DNA of 64,000 nt, from assembly GCF_004137345.1 (NCBI RefSeq), contig NZ_SDWV01000017.1, forward strand, positions 1-64,000. The letters run 5' to 3'. The translations under genes were made by a program, and so were the position numbers. Positions 62,036 through 64,000 of the stretch are shown here, in pieces (within the stretch, counting starts at the first letter, position 1; each line of letters begins with the position of its first letter). The notes under the pieces were generated by a model, which did not search any database, had not been told where the DNA came from, and was given only the letters and a program-made list of their open reading frames with translations. The stretch comes from Nocardioides zhouii (GTDB taxonomy: Bacteria; Actinomycetota; Actinomycetes; Propionibacteriales; Nocardioidaceae).

Positions 62036-62701
62036 GTGGACCTCTACGACGTGATGCGGACGACGGCGGCGGTGCGGGAGTTCACCGACGATCCGCTGCC
62101 GGACGACGTGCTGCACACGATCCTCGAGAACGCGCGCTTCGCGCCGAGCGGCGGCAACCGCCAGGGCAGCCAGCTGGTCGTGGTCCGCGATGCGGCGACG
62201 CGGGAGCGGTTGGTCGAGATCACCGGTCCGGGCGCCCGGCGCTACCAGGCCCAGAAGGACGCCGGGGAGACGCCGTGGAGCGGCTACGTCCCGAGCCAGG
62301 TCACCGAGGAGCAGGTGGCGCAGACGGAGGTCCCGGACTACGTCGCGGAGCCCCTCCGTCGCGCCCCGGTCGTCCTGGTGGTCTGCGTGGACCTGCGGGC
62401 AGTGGCGGCCCTCGACAAGGACCTCGACCGAGTAGGTGTCGTCGCCGGCGCATCCGTCTATCCACTGGTGTGGAACATCCTCCTGGCCGCTCGCAACGAG
62501 GGTTTCGGCGGCACCATCACGACGATGGCCATCGCCGAGGAGCCGGCGCTCAAGGAGCTGCTGGGCATCCCGGAGCCGTACGCCGTCGCCGCAGTCGTAC
62601 CTCTGGGCAAACCGGTCAAGCAGCTCACCCGGCTGACCCGCGCCGGGGTGGACCAGCTGACCCGTCTGGAGCACTGGCAGGGCGGTCCGCTGCAGGAGTA
62701 G
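62036..62701 (+). CDS. Nitroreductase-family FMN oxidoreductase
   Basis: About 221 residues from GTG 62036. FMN-binding motifs: MRTTAAVREFTDDPLPDDVL, NARFAPSGGNRQGSQLVVVR and LLAARNEGFGGTITTMA. The family reduces nitro compounds, quinones and flavin-like substrates with NAD(P)H. GTG 62036 gives the typical DLYDVMRTT start; ATG 62018 would add six residues. It is divergent from the beta-propeller gene. Confidence 0.9.
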   Translation: MDLYDVMRTTAAVREFTDDPLPDDVLHTILENARFAPSGGNRQGSQLVVVRDAATRERLVEITGPGARRYQAQKDAGETPWSGYVPSQVTEEQVAQTEVPDYVAEPLRRAPVVLVVCVDLRAVAALDKDLDRVGVVAGASVYPLVWNILLAARNEGFGGTITTMAIAEEPALKELLGIPEPYAVAAVVPLGKPVKQLTRLTRAGVDQLTRLEHWQGGPLQE

Positions 62702-62741
62702 CGTCCGGGCTCCGGAACGTCGTGCGTCAGGAAGCATGCCC

Positions 62742-63239
62742 ATGACCGAGATCGACCTCGCCGCCATCGACGCCGAGCGCGATCGTCTCCGCGCCGCGTA
62801 CCTCCAGCCTGACGGCACCCGCCCACCTTCGAGCGCCCGCGGCCTCCACCACTTCGCCGTGGTCGCGCGCGACGTCGAGGAGACCATCAACTTCTACCAG
62901 GGTCTGCTCGAGTTCCCGTTGACCGACATCTTCGAGAACCGCGACTACCCGGGCTCCAACCACTTCTTCTTCGACATCGGCCACGAGAACCTGCTCGCCT
63001 TCTTCGACTTCCCGGGCCTCGGCGTCGGTCCGTACGCCGAGGTGCTGGGCGGTCTGCACCACATCGCCATCTCGGTCGAACCCGCGACCTGGGAGCGCCT
63101 CAAGGGCAAGCTCGACGCGGCCGGGATCGCGTACCTCGAGGAGAGCGGCACGTCGATCTACTTCCCCGACCCCAACGGCGCGCGGCTCGAGCTGATCGCG
63201 GATCCCCTCGGCGAGATGTACGGCACCAAGGTCCTGTAG
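62742..63239 (+). CDS. VOC-family (glyoxalase/dioxygenase-like) protein
   Basis: A 165-residue vicinal-oxygen-chelate protein with two beta-alpha-beta modules: GLHHFAVVARDVEETINFYQ (metal His), NHFFFDIGHENLLAFFDFPG, GLHHIAISVEPATWERLKGK (second metal His) and IYFPDPNGARLELIAD (metal Glu). Substrate unknown. ATG 62742 is 9 bases after AGGA; ATG 62736 is possible. Confidence 0.87.
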   Translation: MTEIDLAAIDAERDRLRAAYLQPDGTRPPSSARGLHHFAVVARDVEETINFYQGLLEFPLTDIFENRDYPGSNHFFFDIGHENLLAFFDFPGLGVGPYAEVLGGLHHIAISVEPATWERLKGKLDAAGIAYLEESGTSIYFPDPNGARLELIADPLGEMYGTKVL

Positions 63240-63554
63240 ATCGGTGGAGTCGTCGTTCGACTTGGTCTGTTTCGAGTGCGGCTGAACAGATCTGTGACCG
63301 TGTGCGGACTAGACCTCCGCGACGGAGGCGTGACCGGAGTGCAGTCCGGCGGTTGAAGGGTCAGCGCACGGCTTTGCCAGGGAGTTGGGCCGCGCGCAGG
63401 CCTCGTTGGCTGACCTCCCTCAGCCGGCGGGGCCGCTCCTGCATGTGATCCGCGTCTCGATCGCGGACGACATCCCGACGACACACGATCGTCATGACGG
63501 CGCACTACGTTCGCCCGCAGTGCCGCGGTGTGCGGCGTACGTCTGAGGAGCACT
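63240..63554. other. 315-bp intergenic region upstream of the type III glutamine synthetase gene
   Basis: No convincing gene on either strand. It holds two small perfect hairpins, CCTCCG-CGA-CGGAGG (63314-63328) and CCGGA-N6-TCCGG (63334-63349), which may terminate the VOC gene, then a further 200 bases that presumably include the promoter and leader of the glutamine synthetase gene. No recognised riboswitch or GlnR site is evident to me. Confidence 0.5.
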
Positions 63555-64000
63555 GTGAGCGCGAACCCGGTCCGTCTGTCTGCCATCACCGCTGTCGAGG
63601 CCTTCGTGCCGCCGCCGATCACCTTCGACCCCGGCGAGGAGCCGGGACAGGTCTTCGGCGCGAACGTCTTCAGCCTGACCGTGATGCAGAAGCGGTTGCC
63701 CAAGGCGGTCTACAAGTCGGTCCTGTCGACGATCGAGAAGTCCACGCCGCTCGACCCCGACGTCGCGGACGCCATTGCGTCGGCCATGAAGGACTGGGCG
63801 CTGGAGAAGGGCGCGACCCACTACGCGCACGTGTTCTACCCGCTCACAGGCCTCACCGCGGAGAAGCACGACAGCTTCCTCGACCCGGTCGGCGACGGCA
63901 CCGCGTTCGCCTCCTTCTCCGGCAAGACCCTCGTCCAGGGCGAGCCCGACGCGTCGTCGTTCCCCAACGGCGGACTGCGCAACACCTTCGAGGCGCGCGG
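63555..64000 (+). CDS. Glutamine synthetase type III, 5' part (runs off the window)
   Basis: Only the first 148 codons are present. GTG 63555 follows a GAGGAG site. The GSIII N-terminal landmarks are visible: [20 protein letters not shown] and [20 protein letters not shown], then [23 protein letters not shown] makes glutamine from glutamate and ammonia with ATP, in a dodecamer distinct from GlnA. Complete gene would be about 2.1-2.2 kb. No internal stop in the visible part. Confidence 0.93.
   Translation, partial: MSANPVRLSAITAVEAFVPPPITFDPGEEPGQVFGANVFSLTVMQKRLPKAVYKSVLSTIEKSTPLDPDVADAIASAMKDWALEKGATHYAHVFYPLTGLTAEKHDSFLDPVGDGTAFASFSGKTLVQGEPDASSFPNGGLRNTFEAR

Overview
The window is very GC-rich and almost fully coding, with many 4-base ATGA/GTGA gene overlaps and frequent GTG starts. 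Gene content points to a high-GC actinobacterium, probably of the Nocardioides/Nocardioidaceae type: two ClpP genes beside a ClgR/PopR-type regulator, an ECF42-type sigma factor with a YCII partner, imuA'-imuB-dnaE2 under an actinobacterial SOS box, very long FtsX-type permeases and a GAF-ANTAR protein. The genus is inferred, not shown. I saw no tRNA, rRNA, CRISPR array, transposase or prophage gene.

Layout. 0-1.7 kb: a ClpP pair, one catalytic and one with two of three triad residues replaced, next to a ClgR/PopR-type regulator. 1.7-4 kb: an operon of XRE-cupin regulator, small monooxygenase-fold protein and Cys/Met-type PLP enzyme whose last gene junction looks damaged. 4-14.6 kb: housekeeping and stress genes (SelO, GFA protein, GAF-ANTAR, RF3, an OhrR-like regulator divergent from a lone sigma region-2 protein, a secreted GH16, a lipoprotein, DinB and DUF1801 proteins, and the ECF42/YCII pair). 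14.7-21 kb: two converging operons for a cell-surface glycan (membrane glycosyltransferase, flippase, methyltransferase, WecE-like aminotransferase, sulfotransferase, polyprenyl GT2). 21.2-25.8 kb: an FtsX-type exporter with two ATPases, one with a degenerate signature motif.

25.8-33.6 kb is a metal region. A CbiMNQO (Co/Ni) importer lies behind a near-perfect palindrome resembling a Nur box. After a repeat-bearing gap with a small membrane protein comes a DUF4331 - TPR - NicO operon whose NicO protein carries an 11-fold Gly-His tract. 33.8-39.5 kb is the SOS mutasome imuA'-imuB-dnaE2 with a perfect LexA box. 39.6-43.7 kb is a large secreted GH78-type rhamnosidase behind a LacI-type operator. 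43.8-51.2 kb is a second exporter system (two permeases, two ATPases), one ATPase ending in an AbrB-like domain.

51.3-64 kb: an ABC-F ATPase, a MASE1 histidine kinase with an OmpR-type regulator, a divergent single-domain receiver, a CPBP protease, a glycosyltransferase, a TetR-macrolide-type glycosyltransferase pair, a secreted beta-propeller protein, a nitroreductase, a VOC protein and the 5' end of a type III glutamine synthetase.

Functional coupling is clearest in the mutasome, the CbiMNQO importer, the two exporters, the HK/RR operon and the glycan locus. The least conventional points are the triad-less ClpP, the apparent GTGA-to-GTCA junction change at 2951-2954, the sigma region-2-only protein facing an OhrR-type sensor, and the AbrB-like tail on an ABC ATPase.
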